From NCBI GenBank assembly GCA_944325505.1, contig CALVAJ010000002.1, positions 78,408-142,407 of the forward strand: DNA of 64,000 nt, in the 5' to 3' direction. Both the position numbers and the translations under genes were made by a program. Positions 54,905 to 64,000 of this stretch are shown piece by piece; within the stretch, counting starts at the first letter, position 1; each line of letters opens with the position of its first letter. This DNA comes from an uncultured Bacteroidales bacterium. Lineage in GTDB: Bacteria; Bacteroidota; Bacteroidia; Bacteroidales; UBA932. Below the pieces are notes generated by a model. The model made no database searches. It was given only the letters and a program-made list of their open reading frames with translations, and had not been told where the DNA came from.

Positions 54905-56587
54905 TTATGCTCCCTGTTCTATAGTAATGGAACCCACCTCGGTGCCGCTGCCGTCAATCAGGACGACCTTATAGCTGCGTGCGGCCCCTGTTTCATTCTT
55001 TAGTTTCCTGATATTGAGGCTGTATGTCCCGTTACCGTTATCAGCAAGCCCGGCCAGGAGCCAGTCGCAATCCGTAAATACATAAGGGAAATCCTGTTTC
55101 GTAGAGTCGTCCGTATTCGGTTCCGATGACTTGAACGCTATTCCGGTCAGGCTTCCGAACTGGGCCTCGAAATTCATTCCCCTTTGATATGAATCAGTCT
55201 CATATCTGTAATTCCCCTCGCCGAGATCAGTCAATGTCCCTGCATAGGCAAGGTCTTTCAATGTCATATAATTCGTGTCACTTCCTGTACCGGCTGAAGC
55301 TTCCTGAGTGATACTGAACGCGACATATTGTTCGTATTCCGGCTTGAGGGTGTAACTTAGACCAACATACGGAATAGGTTCACCATCTGTCAGGATAGAT
55401 AAAAGGGCACTCGGGGCGATATTTCCGTTCTCCGAAATAATGTTCGGATTGGCCTCCTGCAAAACTGACGTAGGAATACAGAATACTTTTGCTGTCCTTT
55501 CCTGTCCGGAACGCCATGAATACATCGATCCTTCCTGAACTGTATTTGCATCAACTGATACAGTATACAAATTCGACTGTAATACAGACTTTGTATCGGC
55601 TGAAGTGATAGTCAACCATGGCTCCATACCTTTTCCAAATGCATACGGCATATATGGATACGCATAATGTATGTAAAGACCAGAAGGTCCCCATGTAGCA
55701 TTTTCAGTCGCCACAACTAGCACACACTCCTCGCTTGAACGCAGCTTCAGCGTCACGCTGTTCTGGTCAGTAGCCATGCCGGCCTGGGAGATGAAGCCGT
55801 CGCTCGAGAATGTGCAGCCCCCATAAGCATTCGCGAATTCCTGCCCGTTACGGACCTCGACAATCTTCCAGTATCCCTGCCCGAATCCTCCGAAGTTCAC
55901 TGACAGCTCCTCTGTGACAGGCTCGTTGTCATAGGACGAAAGCACTATCTTGCCTGTAACGGCCTCTACCGGGGCCTTGTCCTGATCGATATATACCGAT
56001 ACTGCACAAGTCTCTCCGGCCTTTCCTTCAAGGGATCCGCCGCTGAGGACTATCCAGTCCGAACTGCCGGCAGCATCGTAATACCAGTCATAGTTTGCGC
56101 TAACATAGAAAGTGCGCATATTCTGGTATGAAAGCATCGTATTGTCCATATCTATCGACTCTATCGGCGTCGTCCCTTCCTCGTCCGAGGTTATGGTCAT
56201 GGTCCTGTCGAGAGTCCCCCTGGTGACCTTGAACGTGATGTACCTGTCATCGCTGAAGACTATCCTCACATTGGCCTCGGTCGTCTTTTCGAAGTCCGCG
56301 TCCTGGTCAGTGACAGTATAAGGCACAGACTGCTGTCCGGCCTCTCCGGAGGTCTCCCCCTGCTCCCCGCCAAGGGCGAACCATTCCTTGTCGGAAGAAA
56401 TCGTCCACGCAAGCGGTGCATTGAAATCGATTGTGCCTGTCTGCCCCACAGCGACAGTCAGATCTTCAAGAACCGGGAGTTCAGCCTGTTTCTCTGTTTC
56501 CGGTTCATCCGTACATGAAATCGTGAAATTCATGGCTGCAATCATCATGATGATTGGATACAGCAGGTGTGAAACTGACTTTTTCAT
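54905..56587 (-). CDS. BACON-domain lipoprotein
   Basis: A 560-residue lipoprotein (lipobox TISC, Cys near 25). Two BACON-like modules are visible in the first 240 residues (APLAWTISSDKEWFALGGEQ; ANYDWYYDAAGSSDWIVLSG). The rest is a beta-rich region with no family I can name, ending DGSGTEVGSITIEQGA. By position after susD and the DUF4984 gene it is a candidate surface glycan-binding protein. It is 18 bp upstream of the large LRR gene. Confidence 0.78.
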   Translation of the reverse strand: MKKSVSHLLYPIIMMIAAMNFTISCTDEPETEKQAELPVLEDLTVAVGQTGTIDFNAPLAWTISSDKEWFALGGEQGETSGEAGQQSVPYTVTDQDADFEKTTEANVRIVFSDDRYITFKVTRGTLDRTMTITSDEEGTTPIESIDMDNTMLSYQNMRTFYVSANYDWYYDAAGSSDWIVLSGGSLEGKAGETCAVSVYIDQDKAPVEAVTGKIVLSSYDNEPVTEELSVNFGGFGQGYWKIVEVRNGQEFANAYGGCTFSSDGFISQAGMATDQNSVTLKLRSSEECVLVVATENATWGPSGLYIHYAYPYMPYAFGKGMEPWLTITSADTKSVLQSNLYTVSVDANTVQEGSMYSWRSGQERTAKVFCIPTSVLQEANPNIISENGNIAPSALLSILTDGEPIPYVGLSYTLKPEYEQYVAFSITQEASAGTGSDTNYMTLKDLAYAGTLTDLGEGNYRYETDSYQRGMNFEAQFGSLTGIAFKSSEPNTDDSTKQDFPYVFTDCDWLLAGLADNGNGTYSLNIRKLKNETGAARSYKVVLIDGSGTEVGSITIEQGA

Positions 56588-56620
56588 GATTATAAAATTT
56601 AATGGTTAATAAATAGGTTT

Positions 56621-57493
56621 TCATTCAAATCCGTTCTTCTCATAATAGTCGGCCATTTCCTGGGAGACCCATTCCAGCGCGTAGAAGTATGTGCCGAAGG
56701 TCCCTATCTTCTGGGAATAGCATTTCAGATAGAATATTATGAGTTTCTGGCAAGGGTAGAAATAAGAGCCGTACAGAGGGTCGGTCTCCACGGTCGCGTC
56801 GCCGTAGTCCTGGGTGTAGAACCCGGTCTGGGGCAGCACCTCGACGTAAGGGTTGGTATAGTCGCCGAGGTTGAAGCGCATCTTTATCGGCATGTTCACG
56901 TCAAGGAGGTCCTCGAACTCAAGCCTGTTGTCATCAATCTTCGTGGCCTTGACCAGCTTCCTGACCACCTGGTATGACGAGAACGGGAAAGACGCATAAA
57001 GGACGAAGTTGCCGCCGTCTTCCACGAAAGTGTCCAGGTCATGGTCGCATGTCTTGGCGATGCTGATCTTCATTGTCTGGTCATCGCCCGGCCATTTCTT
57101 GTCCTCCGGCACCAGCAGGCGGAGCACCACCCCGATGGAGTCGGAGGCTTCGATGCTGTCGAACACGCCCTTCAGATGCACCGTACCGGTCATCTCCCCC
57201 GCAGGGATTTCCACGTTGTATGAGTCTATGGTGAAATTCACACCTTCTATGGCATTGGACTCTCCCGCCAGGAACTCTATGGCATAGGTCCTGTCGTAGT
57301 CGCAGGCAACGGTAGAGGCGACCTCTACAGGGAAAGAATCATCCGGGTCGTCCGTCATGTAGTACATCGCCGTGGAGTCCGCGAACATGATATACTCGCC
57401 GCCGGGATACAGCGCCCTTTCCTCCCTGCCGCATGATGCGGACAGGACCAGCGCGGCCGCGGCGGAGGCCATCATCAATATCTTTTTCATCAT
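56621..57493 (-). CDS. DUF4984-type lipoprotein (DUF4843-like)
   Basis: A 290-residue lipoprotein (MMKKILMMASAAAALVLSAS, lipobox SASC). YPGGEYIMFADSTAMYYMTD and TYAIEFLAGESNAIEGVNFT are typical of the DUF4843/DUF4984 proteins that follow susD in many loci; the N-terminal part is Calx-beta/Ig-like and the C-terminal part has ALEWVSQEMADYYEKNGF. It is 21 bp downstream of susD. Probably a periplasmic or surface accessory of the uptake complex. Confidence 0.8.
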   Translation of the reverse strand: MMKKILMMASAAAALVLSASCGREERALYPGGEYIMFADSTAMYYMTDDPDDSFPVEVASTVACDYDRTYAIEFLAGESNAIEGVNFTIDSYNVEIPAGEMTGTVHLKGVFDSIEASDSIGVVLRLLVPEDKKWPGDDQTMKISIAKTCDHDLDTFVEDGGNFVLYASFPFSSYQVVRKLVKATKIDDNRLEFEDLLDVNMPIKMRFNLGDYTNPYVEVLPQTGFYTQDYGDATVETDPLYGSYFYPCQKLIIFYLKCYSQKIGTFGTYFYALEWVSQEMADYYEKNGFE

Positions 57494-57514
57494 AATAAAG
57501 TTCCTCCTTCGTTT

Positions 57515-59017
57515 TTAGTTGCTTTCATTGGGCTGCAGCCCTGGCACGGCATCCAGTTCGTGCTGCGGGATGGGCCATACGAACATAGGGTTGTCAGCCT
57601 TGATGTCCAGCTCGTCCGGACCTGAAATGGAATACATCTGAGGAGTGCGCCTGAATCCCTCTCCCCATCTCTTGAGGTCCATCAGCCTGAAGCCTTCCAT
57701 ATACAGTTCCTTCACCCTTTCCGTCTTTATCTCCTCGAGCAGGGTCTCGCCAGTGGCGGAATACTCGCCATACCCCAGTATCCTCTTCTTGCGGACTGCG
57801 GTCAGGTCCTGGCTGGCAAGCTCGTACTCGCCGTTATGCCAGTATGCCTCGGCCCTGATGAGGTACTGCTCCGAGAGCCTGAAAACCTTGGGCTCGTTGA
57901 CGAACGTGTAGGCGTTGGTGGAGTTCAGGTTGGGGTTGCTCCAGTATTTCCCTATGAACAGAGGCCAGGTCAGGCCGCTTGCATATCCAGTGGTCTGCTC
58001 CACAAAGAAAGTGGAGTATCTCGCGTCGGAGGACTGGTCGTACAGGTCGAGCACCCACTGCGCAGGGACCAGGTCAGGGTAATACGCGGTATAGTCATAG
58101 TTGTGGAACACGGAGCTGAGCGAGCCGCCGAGGCTCGTAGCCGTGAATCCTACCTTCCATATAACCTCGTTTGAGGAGTCGTACATCCACATATACTGGT
58201 ATTCCGACACGTCGGCAGAAGCCGTGGAGGCGGCGAATGAATCGCTGAGGGAGTATATGCTGTTGTCTATGACTTCGGTAGAGTATTTTATCGCGTTGTC
58301 CCAGTCCTGCATGTAGAGATATGTCCTCGCGTACAGGGCGTTCACCGCACCTATGGTGAAATAGATGGAGTTGGCGACATCTCTTGTTATGAGCTTCTCC
58401 GCCTGGGCAAGGTCGCTCAGGACCTGCTGGTAGGTATCGTAGAGGGAAGAGCGCAGGACATTCAGCCCCTCCTCCTCGTATGTGTAGATCAGAGACATCC
58501 CCAGCTCGTCCTTGGCCGTGTCAGGGTCGTATGCCTTGCAGTAGAAGCGGAGAAGGTCGGCATATGCGAGGGCACGTGCGAAGTAGGCGTCCCCCTTGCA
58601 TTTGTTCAGCAGCTCCACATCGTCTTCATCAGTATAGGCAGCCTCCACCTGACCTATGCGGTCGAAGAAGAAGTTCACTCTGGAAATGATGTAATAAAGT
58701 CCTGCGTACACATTCTCGACCTCGCCCGTGGTTGGCTTGAGCTCCCAGCGGTAGACATCCGAATAGACGTTGTTCGCACCCTGGACCGTATACATGAAGT
58801 CGCACTGTATGTCGGCGGCCAGCGTCATGCTTCCGCTGTAGAGGGCTGAATTCTTGAATGCGCTGTAAAGCCCCATGATATAGAACTGCGCATCCTCCGG
58901 GGTCTGGATAGCCTCGTCGGCAGGAATGCTGTTGTCAGGATACTTGTCCAGAAAACCGCTGCAGGAGGACAAGGCCATCGAAAAGACCGATGACAATATC
59001 AACAATATCTTTTTCAT
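57515..59017 (-). CDS. SusD/RagB family outer-membrane lipoprotein
   Basis: The lid of a SusCD uptake complex, 500 residues, on the cell surface. Signal with lipobox LSSC (Cys near 19), then FLDKYPDNSIPADEAIQTPE, the usual start of SusD. TPR-like helices follow (AYFARALAYADLLRFYCKAY), and the C-terminal VKELYMEGFRLMDLKRWGEG and VWPIPQHELDAVPGLQPNE are hallmark SusD motifs. It lies 15 bp after susC. Confidence 0.95.
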   Translation of the reverse strand: MKKILLILSSVFSMALSSCSGFLDKYPDNSIPADEAIQTPEDAQFYIMGLYSAFKNSALYSGSMTLAADIQCDFMYTVQGANNVYSDVYRWELKPTTGEVENVYAGLYYIISRVNFFFDRIGQVEAAYTDEDDVELLNKCKGDAYFARALAYADLLRFYCKAYDPDTAKDELGMSLIYTYEEEGLNVLRSSLYDTYQQVLSDLAQAEKLITRDVANSIYFTIGAVNALYARTYLYMQDWDNAIKYSTEVIDNSIYSLSDSFAASTASADVSEYQYMWMYDSSNEVIWKVGFTATSLGGSLSSVFHNYDYTAYYPDLVPAQWVLDLYDQSSDARYSTFFVEQTTGYASGLTWPLFIGKYWSNPNLNSTNAYTFVNEPKVFRLSEQYLIRAEAYWHNGEYELASQDLTAVRKKRILGYGEYSATGETLLEEIKTERVKELYMEGFRLMDLKRWGEGFRRTPQMYSISGPDELDIKADNPMFVWPIPQHELDAVPGLQPNESN

Positions 59018-59032
59018 CTTCTGGTATTCTGC

Positions 59033-61993
59033 TTAAAAAGTGAGTTCCAGCCCGAATGTAAACTGTCTCGACATCGGATACTGGGCCTGGTATATGTTAG
59101 ACTCCGACTCCGGGTCCATCCCCTGGAAAGATGTGAATGTAAAGAGGTTCTGGGCCTGGGCAAATATCCTCGCACCGTAAATGCAGCGGGTTTTCCGCAG
59201 CAGGTTCTCCGGAAAGCTGTAGCTCAGGCTGAGGTTCTTCAGACGCAGGAACGATGCATCCTCGAGGAACCTGTCGTCAAGCTCGGCCACCACACCGTGA
59301 CGCGGGATGTCTGTTATGTCCCCCGGTTTTTTCCACCTGTCATACAGGAGTTTGCGGGACTGGTTGTAGGACTGGTATATACCGTTGCTCTCCTGGAAGA
59401 AACGGTCGTTGTTGAGCATGTAGCGGCCTTCCACCCAGCTGAATGCTGCAGAAAGGGTTATGCCCTTCCATGAGAATGTGGTACCGAATCCGCCCATCCA
59501 TGGAGCAAAGCGGCTCTTGCCGACAAGCACCTTGTCCTCCTCCCTGAACTCCGTGGTGACATTCCCGTCCTTGTCAAGCCAGAGGGCGTCTCCGTTGACC
59601 GGATTCACACCGGCGTACCTGTTAATGAAGAACTCCCCGTACTCCCTTCCGACGACGAGCTTGAGGCCGGTGTTGGAAAGTTCGTACTCGTCCTTGCCGT
59701 TATACAGCTCGGTGATGATGTTCCTGTTGTAGGATGCGTTGGCATTGACGCTCCAGAGGAAATCCTTTGTCCTTATGACATCTACATTGAGGTCGAACTC
59801 GGCACCCCTGTTGACCATCTTGCCTATGTTGTCCCACTTGTATGCGGTGCCGGATGCAAACCTTATAGGCACCTGCATGAGCATGTCCGAAGTGAGCTTG
59901 TTGTACAGGTCGACATTGAAAGATATCCTGCCAAAGAACCCGAGCTGGAAAGACAGGTTGGACGTCCACACTTTCTCCCAGGTCAGGGACTCGTTGCCCC
60001 TTGACGACGGGGCTATGGCAGCCTGGTCGTTGTAGTTTATGCCTCCGGAGACAAGCGCCAGATGGTCATAGTCCGGGATGGAGGAGTTACCCGTGGTACC
60101 GGTGTTCACCGAGATGCGCGCATCGTCGAGCCACGAAGCCTTCCCGCCCATGAACGCCTCGTTGCGCAGGTTCCACATGAAGCCCACTGCCCAGAACGGG
60201 GCCCAGCGGTTGGACCGGCCGAACTTCGAGGAGGCGTCCCCGCGGACGGAAGCCTCGAGATAGTATCTCCCCATATAGTTGTACTCGCCCCTGGCGAAAA
60301 CAGACATATAGGAGCTGGAGCTGCGGCTGTTGCCCCACCCTGTGGTGACAGTGGCGGACGAGACGTTAAGCAGCTTGTCGGACACCTGCCCCTGGGTAGT
60401 GAACGTATACCCCATGGAGGAGTTGTCTATCATCTCATGGCCTACCATGAAATGGAAGTCATGGGCATTGTCTATGTTGAAGGTATAGTCCAGGGTGTTG
60501 GTCCAGGAAAGGTTCATCGCCGAGGATGTCGCCATGGCGGCATAGCCCACACCGTTGTTGGGATTGTAGCTCGGGTTTGAAGTGGACTCGGACGGGAAAT
60601 ATGAGAAATCGACTCCGCCTGTGGTCTTGAACTCAAGGCCCGGAAGGATCTTGAAGGCGGCCGAAACATTGGAGAACAGCTTGTACTTGGTGTTGTCCAG
60701 GTTGTTGTTGGCCATCCATTCGAGAGGGTTCTCGCCCGTACCGAGCCATGTGCCGTCATTGACGGAGGCAAGCGAGCCGTCTTCCTTGTACGGATCCCAG
60801 TAAGGGAGCATGAACATGGCCGCCGAGATAGGCGTCTGGAGCGAATACTCCCCGGAAATGGAAGTCTTGGACTTCTCGTATGTCATCATGGTGTTCGTAC
60901 TGACGGTCAGCCACGGGGCCACGTCGGCGCTAATGTTCGCCCTTACTGAATACCTGGAGAAATCCGAGTCCTGCACCAGTCCTTTCTGACGGTAGTACCC
61001 TCCTGACACATAATAGTTGAAATGCTCCTTTGCTCCGCTGGCCACCACCTCTATGTTGCGGACCGGGGCCTTCTGGGAAAATACAGCCTTGCGCCAGTCC
61101 ACGTCGATGCCGCGGAGCATGTCATAGTTCTTGCCTTCATCTATGCCTATCTCCTGCTCGTAGAGGATGCGCTCGCCGGTATTCATCAGGTCCCATTTAC
61201 CGTACGCCACATCAGAGAATCCCAGCTGCATGCGCACCTGCACATGGCCGTTTTCCCCGGCACGGCCGCGCTTGGTGGTGATGACGACCACCCCATTGGC
61301 GGCACGGGCCCCGTAAATGGAAGTCGATGTCGCGTCCTTAAGGACAGATACACTCTCTATGTCGTTGGGACTTATGGATGTGAAATCAGAAGCGGAAATC
61401 TGTACCCCGTCAAGGATAAAGAGAGGCGACACCCCTGAATTTATGGAGTTTATACCTCTTATACGGAACGATGCCGTCGCACTCGGCTCACCCGAGCTTG
61501 AGATGACGGACAGTCCCGGGGCCTTTCCCTGCAGGGCCTGGTCGAAGCTCGCGGCAGGGACATCGTTCAGGATCTCCGACTTGACGGTCGCGACAGACCC
61601 GGCGATGGTACCTTTCTTGCGGACTCCGTAGGCGACGACCACTACATCATCGAGGACTTCGCGGCCGGATACAAGCCTGACATCATTGGTAAGTGTCTCA
61701 CCCGGGTTGTCCGGGACGGTGAAACTGACATCCTCGAACCCGAGGAACTGATAAGTGATTACATCTCCGGCACTGGTCTCAAGCTCATATCTGCCGTCAA
61801 TGTCTGTCGTGGCATAACTGCCGGACGATGAAACCACATAGGCACCTGCAATAGGCAATCCGTCACTTTCTGACGAGACCGTTCCTCTCAGTAGTACCCC
61901 CCCCCGCACATTTTGCGCATAAAGGGTACGCTGTGCTGTAAAAAGCCCTATACAGGATGCCATCAAGATTAGAATTTTTGCAATCCGATGCAT
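59033..61993 (-). CDS. SusC/RagA family TonB-dependent transporter
   Basis: A 986-residue outer-membrane beta-barrel. After the signal comes a CarboxypepD_reg-like domain (LLRGTVSSESDGLPIAGAYV), the VSGREVLDDVVVVAYG TonB-box region, and the plug (QALQGKAPGLSVISSSGEPS, FRIRGINSINSGVSPLFILD, DATSTSIYGARAANGVVVIT). The barrel ends in YPMSRQFTFGLELTF. There is no N-terminal STN signalling domain, so it should not control an anti-sigma/ECF pair. Substrate is not deducible. It heads the leftward locus. Confidence 0.96.
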   Translation of the reverse strand: MHRIAKILILMASCIGLFTAQRTLYAQNVRGGVLLRGTVSSESDGLPIAGAYVVSSSGSYATTDIDGRYELETSAGDVITYQFLGFEDVSFTVPDNPGETLTNDVRLVSGREVLDDVVVVAYGVRKKGTIAGSVATVKSEILNDVPAASFDQALQGKAPGLSVISSSGEPSATASFRIRGINSINSGVSPLFILDGVQISASDFTSISPNDIESVSVLKDATSTSIYGARAANGVVVITTKRGRAGENGHVQVRMQLGFSDVAYGKWDLMNTGERILYEQEIGIDEGKNYDMLRGIDVDWRKAVFSQKAPVRNIEVVASGAKEHFNYYVSGGYYRQKGLVQDSDFSRYSVRANISADVAPWLTVSTNTMMTYEKSKTSISGEYSLQTPISAAMFMLPYWDPYKEDGSLASVNDGTWLGTGENPLEWMANNNLDNTKYKLFSNVSAAFKILPGLEFKTTGGVDFSYFPSESTSNPSYNPNNGVGYAAMATSSAMNLSWTNTLDYTFNIDNAHDFHFMVGHEMIDNSSMGYTFTTQGQVSDKLLNVSSATVTTGWGNSRSSSSYMSVFARGEYNYMGRYYLEASVRGDASSKFGRSNRWAPFWAVGFMWNLRNEAFMGGKASWLDDARISVNTGTTGNSSIPDYDHLALVSGGINYNDQAAIAPSSRGNESLTWEKVWTSNLSFQLGFFGRISFNVDLYNKLTSDMLMQVPIRFASGTAYKWDNIGKMVNRGAEFDLNVDVIRTKDFLWSVNANASYNRNIITELYNGKDEYELSNTGLKLVVGREYGEFFINRYAGVNPVNGDALWLDKDGNVTTEFREEDKVLVGKSRFAPWMGGFGTTFSWKGITLSAAFSWVEGRYMLNNDRFFQESNGIYQSYNQSRKLLYDRWKKPGDITDIPRHGVVAELDDRFLEDASFLRLKNLSLSYSFPENLLRKTRCIYGARIFAQAQNLFTFTSFQGMDPESESNIYQAQYPMSRQFTFGLELTF

Positions 61994-62045
61994 GGCAACC
62001 TTAAAATAAAATTAAAAACACACGCAGTTTCTTATTCCAAAAAGA

Positions 62046-62069
62046 ATGGCAAGCATCTTGCATGGCAAG
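62046..62069. promoter_or_regulatory. Triple half-site palindrome upstream of susC
   Basis: GCAAG-cat-CTTGC-atg-GCAAG: three half-sites at 62049-62053, 62057-62061 and 62065-62069, centres 8 bp apart, forming two overlapping palindromes, with the outer ATGGCAAG repeated exactly. It is 53-76 bp from the susC ATG. Candidate operator for the locus. Elsewhere in the 257-bp gap I see a T-rich tract (62147-62170) and the GH2 promoter, but no clear susC -7 box. Confidence 0.4.
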
Positions 62070-62206
62070 GGGGAAACCGCCATTCTCGCAAAGAACAGAA
62101 TTTTCTCAAAGCCTGCGAATTTAAAAATTAATCCGTTCTGTTCAAATATTTTTTTTCGTTTTTCTTTTTTCAATGCTGAAATTGGGGTTCATTGGAATTT
62201 TATCCC

Positions 62207-62214
62207 TATCTTTA
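62207..62214 (+). promoter_or_regulatory. -7 element before the GH2 gene
   Basis: TATCTTTA, one mismatch to TAnnTTTG, 36 bp before the ATG at 62251, with ATTGG about 21-22 nt upstream as a weak -33. Confidence 0.5.
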
Positions 62215-62250
62215 GGCCCCATTTTTATAAACTTAATAATAGCACTACTG

Positions 62251-64000
62251 ATGAACAAAATTCTTCTGTCACTGTGCGCATGCGCATCAGTGATTGCATC
62301 GGAGGCCTACGCAGCCGATGCAGACTGGTCCCCTGCCGGGGACAGGATTATGACGCAGTGGGGCGAGGCCATCGACCCGTCCGATGTCCTTCCGGAATAT
62401 CCGCGTCCTATAATGGAAAGGGACACATGGATGAACCTCAACGGACTGTGGGAGTATACCGTTATAGATAAAGGTGATGCCCTTCCGGAAGGGGAGGCGG
62501 ACGGCCGGATACTGGTACCTTTTGCCATCGAGTCCGCCCTTTCTGGCGTAGGACAGAGGCTCGGAGAGACCAAAGAGCTTGTATATAAGAGGTCCTTTAC
62601 CGTCCCTGCCGGCTGGAAAGGAAAGAATGTGATGCTCAACTTCGGAGCCGTCGACTGGAAAGCGGACGTATGGGTAAACGGTATAAAAGTCGGAAGCCAC
62701 ACGGGAGGATTCACCCCGTTCTCTTTCGACATTACCGAAGCCCTGGTGAAAAAGGGAGAGAATATCCTTACGGTAAAGGTATGGGATCCTACGGACAAGG
62801 GCTACCAGCCGCGCGGGAAACAGGTGAGCAACCCGGAAGGCATCTGGTACACCCCTGTCAGCGGAATCTGGCAGACGGTATGGCTCGAGCCTGTCTCCAC
62901 GACACACTTCCAGAGCCTGAAAATCACGCCGGACACTGATGCACGGACACTGACCGTAGCTCCTTCAGTCGCATGGAGCACGGCATCCGACATGGTGGAA
63001 GTCAATGTATATGACGGCAAGACCCTGGTTTCTTCAGCAAAGAGCATCAACGGAGAGCCTGTAGTGCTGTCCATGCCGGCGGACATGAAGCTGTGGAGCC
63101 CCGACTCCCCTTTCCTTTATGACCTTAAAGTAACCCTCTACCAGAAAGGCAAGGCCGTAGACCGGGTAGCCTCATATGCCGCCATGAGAAAGTTCTCTGC
63201 CGGACGCGATGAAAACGGCATAGTCAGGCTGATGCTTAACGGCAAGCCTCTCTTCCAGTTCGGCCCGCTCGACCAGGGATGGTGGCCGGACGGACTCTAC
63301 ACCGCACCGAGCGATGAAGCTCTCGCCTATGACATCCGGAAGACAAAGGACCTCGGGTTCAACATGATCCGCAAGCATATCAAAGTCGAGCCGGCCCGCT
63401 GGTACACGTGGTGCGACAGACTCGGGATCATCGTGTGGCAGGACATGCCGAGCGGCGACCGCAATCCGGAGTGGCAGAACCGCAAATACTTCGACGGAAC
63501 GGAACTGAAACGCTCTGCAGAGTCCGAGGCCTGCTACCGCAAAGAATGGAAAGAGATCATGGACTGCCTCTACAGCTATCCTTGCATCGGAGTATGGGTG
63601 CCGTTCAACGAAGCATGGGGACAGTTCAAGACCCCTGAAATCGCAGAATGGACCAAGCGGTACGACCCTACCAGACTCGTGAACCCTGCCAGCGGAGGAA
63701 ACCACTACACCTGCGGAGATATCCTCGACCTGCACAACTACCCTGCTCCGGAAATGTACCTCTATGATGCCCAGAGGGCTACTGTCCTGGGAGAATACGG
63801 CGGAATCGGCATGGTGGTGAAAGACCACATCTGGGAGCCAGACCGCAACTGGGGCTATATCCAGTTCAATTCCCCGAAAGAGGTCACAGATGAATATGTA
63901 AAATATGCAGAACAGCTTCTGGACCTGATAGAGCGCGGATTCTCTGCCGCTGTCTATACACAGACGACGGACGTTGAGGTCGAAGTCAACGGCTTCATGA
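62251..64000 (+). CDS. Glycoside hydrolase family 2 enzyme (runs off the window)
   Basis: At least 583 residues, with no stop before the window end. A signal peptide (MNKILLSLCACASVIASEAY, cleavage after YAA) is followed by the GH2 sugar-binding domain (WMNLNGLWEYTV; VNGIKVGSHTGGFTPFSFDI), the Ig-like domain and the TIM barrel (KDLGFNMIRKHIKVEP, IVWQDMPSG). The catalytic acid/base is in VPFNEAWG (Glu454) and the nucleophile in VLGEYGGIG (Glu515). Specificity, such as galactosidase, mannosidase or glucuronidase, cannot be told. It is divergent from susC and is the only enzyme directly at this locus. Confidence 0.92.
   Translation, partial: MNKILLSLCACASVIASEAYAADADWSPAGDRIMTQWGEAIDPSDVLPEYPRPIMERDTWMNLNGLWEYTVIDKGDALPEGEADGRILVPFAIESALSGVGQRLGETKELVYKRSFTVPAGWKGKNVMLNFGAVDWKADVWVNGIKVGSHTGGFTPFSFDITEALVKKGENILTVKVWDPTDKGYQPRGKQVSNPEGIWYTPVSGIWQTVWLEPVSTTHFQSLKITPDTDARTLTVAPSVAWSTASDMVEVNVYDGKTLVSSAKSINGEPVVLSMPADMKLWSPDSPFLYDLKVTLYQKGKAVDRVASYAAMRKFSAGRDENGIVRLMLNGKPLFQFGPLDQGWWPDGLYTAPSDEALAYDIRKTKDLGFNMIRKHIKVEPARWYTWCDRLGIIVWQDMPSGDRNPEWQNRKYFDGTELKRSAESEACYRKEWKEIMDCLYSYPCIGVWVPFNEAWGQFKTPEIAEWTKRYDPTRLVNPASGGNHYTCGDILDLHNYPAPEMYLYDAQRATVLGEYGGIGMVVKDHIWEPDRNWGYIQFNSPKEVTDEYVKYAEQLLDLIERGFSAAVYTQTTDVEVEVNGFM

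Noticed and set aside
61990-62068. Direct repeat GCATGGCAA at 61990-61998 and 62060-62068 as a transposon footprint
   Set aside because: One copy includes the susC start codon and there is no element between them; the right copy is better explained as part of the triple half-site palindrome.

Overview
This 64 kb window is chromosomal DNA from a member of the Bacteroidota, most likely the order Bacteroidales. The evidence is the SusC/SusD pair, many lipoproteins with BACON, DUF4270, DUF4294, DUF4221, DUF3098 or DUF4984 domains, the secY-map-infA-rpmJ order without adk, and repeated promoters of the Bacteroidetes type (TTTG about 20 nt before TAnnTTTG). I cannot fix the genus. I saw no rRNA, tRNA, CRISPR array, transposase or integrase, and base composition looks even throughout.

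1-9.1 kb (+): a tight operon for a tripartite ABC exporter. It holds two different MacB/FtsX-type permeases around one ATPase, then a membrane-fusion adaptor and a TolC-like outer-membrane channel. A transglutaminase-like/discoidin lipoprotein precedes it and a DUF4221 lipoprotein follows it. A 28-bp hairpin closes the operon against the convergent ribosomal genes.

9.2-19.8 kb (-): the lower part of the S10-spc-alpha ribosomal supercluster, from rplP to rplQ, with secY, map, infA and rpoA. 36.0-39.9 kb (-): the upper part, rplC to rpsC. These parts are normally contiguous. Here about 16 kb separates rpsC from rplP. rpsC is followed by a strong hairpin, and rplP has its own promoter. rpsJ is not upstream of rplC, so the cluster is broken at two places.

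20.1-35.7 kb, inside the break: ordinary chromosomal genes. They are an envelope group (DUF4294 protein, lpxH, uppP, DUF3098 protein, ftsX), a one-domain glycogen-synthase-like protein with a DUF4270 lipoprotein, acpP, pnuC-uvrC, a TlpA-like lipoprotein, and a likely sugar-oxidation group (HEAT-DUF1080 protein, Gfo/Idh/MocA oxidoreductase, DUF5009-type acyltransferase).

40.0-42.4 kb (+): two tandem, clearly duplicated pairs, each an ECF sigma factor followed by a four-helix membrane protein. A spaced sequence motif is shared upstream of both sigma genes and suggests autoregulation. 42.4-46.7 kb: two calcineurin-like phosphoesterases and a GH123-type glycoside hydrolase.

46.8-64 kb: a YD-repeat-like lipoprotein, a DUF1573 protein and a polysaccharide-utilisation-type locus read leftward: susC, susD, a DUF4984 lipoprotein, a BACON lipoprotein and three leucine-rich-repeat lipoproteins where glycan-binding proteins and enzymes are usual. 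A divergent GH2 glycoside hydrolase runs off the right edge. A triple half-site palindrome lies upstream of susC. No dedicated regulator of this locus is visible in the window.
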